Shown here in pieces: positions 5,255-5,835 of a stretch of DNA of 5,835 nucleotides. The notes beneath the pieces are model-generated. The model was not told the DNA's origin. It ran no database searches and saw nothing but the letters and a program-made list of their open reading frames with translations. The DNA is from Candidatus Gastranaerophilales bacterium (GTDB lineage Bacteria > Cyanobacteriota > Vampirovibrionia > Gastranaerophilales > Gastranaerophilaceae), in assembly GCA_944325615.1 (NCBI GenBank), contig CALVAU010000036.1, positions 1 through 5,835 of the forward strand, written 5' to 3'. Numbering within the stretch: position 1 is the first letter of the stretch; every line of letters begins with the position of its first letter. Made by a program: the position numbers and the translations under genes.

Positions 5255-5835
5255 GAATATATAAGACTTTGCCAGCTTTCAAAGTAGCTTATTTGAGTTG
5301 CACTGCCTGTTTTTATATATATTTTTGGCATAGATGATGCCGGAATATTTAGTGCATAACAAATGGCAGCTTTTATTATATCTGGAGTTGTTACAATAAT
5401 AATTCTGTTAGATAAGTTTTCATTTACAATTTTATCAATTATACTACCTATTCTTGCAACAAAGTCATTCAAAGATTCGGCATCAGCCGGCACTGGCACA
5501 GATGGGTCATTAATCAGTTTGTCAAAATCATCTGGAAATTTTTCTTCTATCTGCTCATAAGTAAGCCCATTGTATGCACCGCATTTTCTAGGTGTCAAAT
5601 CTTCTATTATTTCATAATTCTTTTTATATAACTTTGCAACTACCTGCGCAGTCTGTATGGTCCTTGTTGCAGGTGATGTGTATATTTTGTCGTTTTTTAT
5701 ACCTCTTAATCTCAAAAATTCAGTAATTTTATCAACTTCTTCCTGCCCTGCATCATTTAGCTGCGGATAGTTAAGCACATCTGAAAAACGTCCTTCTTCA
5801 GAATATATTGTAGCACCATGGCTTATATAAGTTAT
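5236..5835 (-). CDS. Histidine-phosphatase-fold protein, probable pseudoenzyme (N-terminal few residues beyond right edge)
   Basis: The minus-strand frame is open from the stop at 5238-5236 to the window edge: 199 residues visible, beginning ITYISHGAT. This matches the start of phosphoglycerate-mutase-like proteins, so probably only a few residues are missing. A GTG at 5778-5776 could be taken as a start but would cut off the SHG motif. Conserved fold elements are present: TSPATRTIQTA (53-63, the SxxxRxxqTA element), GAYNGLT (86-92) and AESLNDFVARI (119-129). Catalytic positions are degenerate. RHG is SHG (5-7), the acidic residue in the LxE element is lost (LTPRKCG, 80-86), and the second histidine (normally in SHGG) is replaced in VTTPDIIKA (148-156). 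The usual phosphohistidine residue and the TSPATRT arginine remain. Classical phosphatase or mutase activity is therefore unlikely; a binding or regulatory role is inferred. It overlaps the radical SAM gene tail-to-tail by 6 bases. Confidence 0.82.
   Translation of the reverse strand: MTYISHGATIYSEEGRFSDVLNYPQLNDAGQEEVDKITEFLRLRGIKNDKIYTSPATRTIQTAQVVAKLYKKNYEIIEDLTPRKCGAYNGLTYEQIEEKFPDDFDKLINDPSVPVPADAESLNDFVARIGSIIDKIVNENLSNRIIIVTTPDIIKAAICYALNIPASSMPKIYIKTGSATQISYFESWQSLIYSDYTPL

Noticed and set aside
5363..5560. Plus-strand open frame of 65 codons with a hydrophobic start
   Set aside because: Antisense to the phosphatase-fold gene; its hydrophobic stretch is the complement of a conserved strand and helix region.
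5776..5778. GTG as the start of the phosphatase-fold gene
   Set aside because: The frame continues upstream to the edge and encodes the SHG motif and following family residues, so the true start must lie beyond the window.

Overview
The window reads as ordinary chromosome from an AT-rich bacterium. Coding DNA is mostly in the low to mid 30s percent GC, falling to about 20% by hand count in one stretch near the left end. Ribosome-binding sites are mostly purine-rich (AGAGG, GAAGG, AAGGGG). The set of protein types, and a short Gln/Met-rich coiled-coil protein of unknown family, would fit an uncultured gut lineage such as Gastranaerophilales (Vampirovibrionia, 'Melainabacteria'). That is an impression from protein style with no marker gene behind it; other AT-rich phyla remain possible. 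There are no rRNA, tRNA, CRISPR or insertion-sequence features, and no gene-free stretch longer than about 190 bases.

Layout from left to right. (1) A minus-strand gene runs off the left edge (1-566). It encodes an MnmD-type tRNA wobble-uridine methyltransferase with an unusually large Asn/Lys/Tyr-rich insertion. (2) A 145-base divergent spacer carries a plausible promoter for each direction. (3) thrB (homoserine kinase) is followed after 47 bases by a single-cluster ferredoxin. This unit ends at a perfect 10-bp GC-rich hairpin shared with a convergent gene. (4) That convergent gene encodes a 180-residue coiled-coil protein of unknown function, with a noticeably GC-richer 5' end. (5) A 190-base divergent spacer has back-to-back promoter-like elements and a 14-bp palindrome. 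(6) A two-gene operon encodes an AI-2E-family membrane protein and, overlapping it by 8 bases, a radical SAM protein with an N-terminal B12-binding-like domain. (7) A minus-strand gene runs off the right edge. It is a histidine-phosphatase-fold protein whose catalytic residues are largely replaced, so it is probably a pseudoenzyme. Its stop codon abuts that of the radical SAM gene inside the hexamer TTATAA.

Functionally the genes do not form one pathway. thrB belongs to threonine biosynthesis, mnmD to tRNA modification, and the ferredoxin to low-potential electron transfer. The AI-2E/radical SAM pair is the only tightly coupled unit. No defence, mobile or obviously new multi-gene system is visible. 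The points most worth a second look are the degenerate phosphatase, the insertion in the MnmD-like enzyme, the orphan coiled-coil protein, and the short radical SAM protein without the C-terminal domain usually fused to its family.
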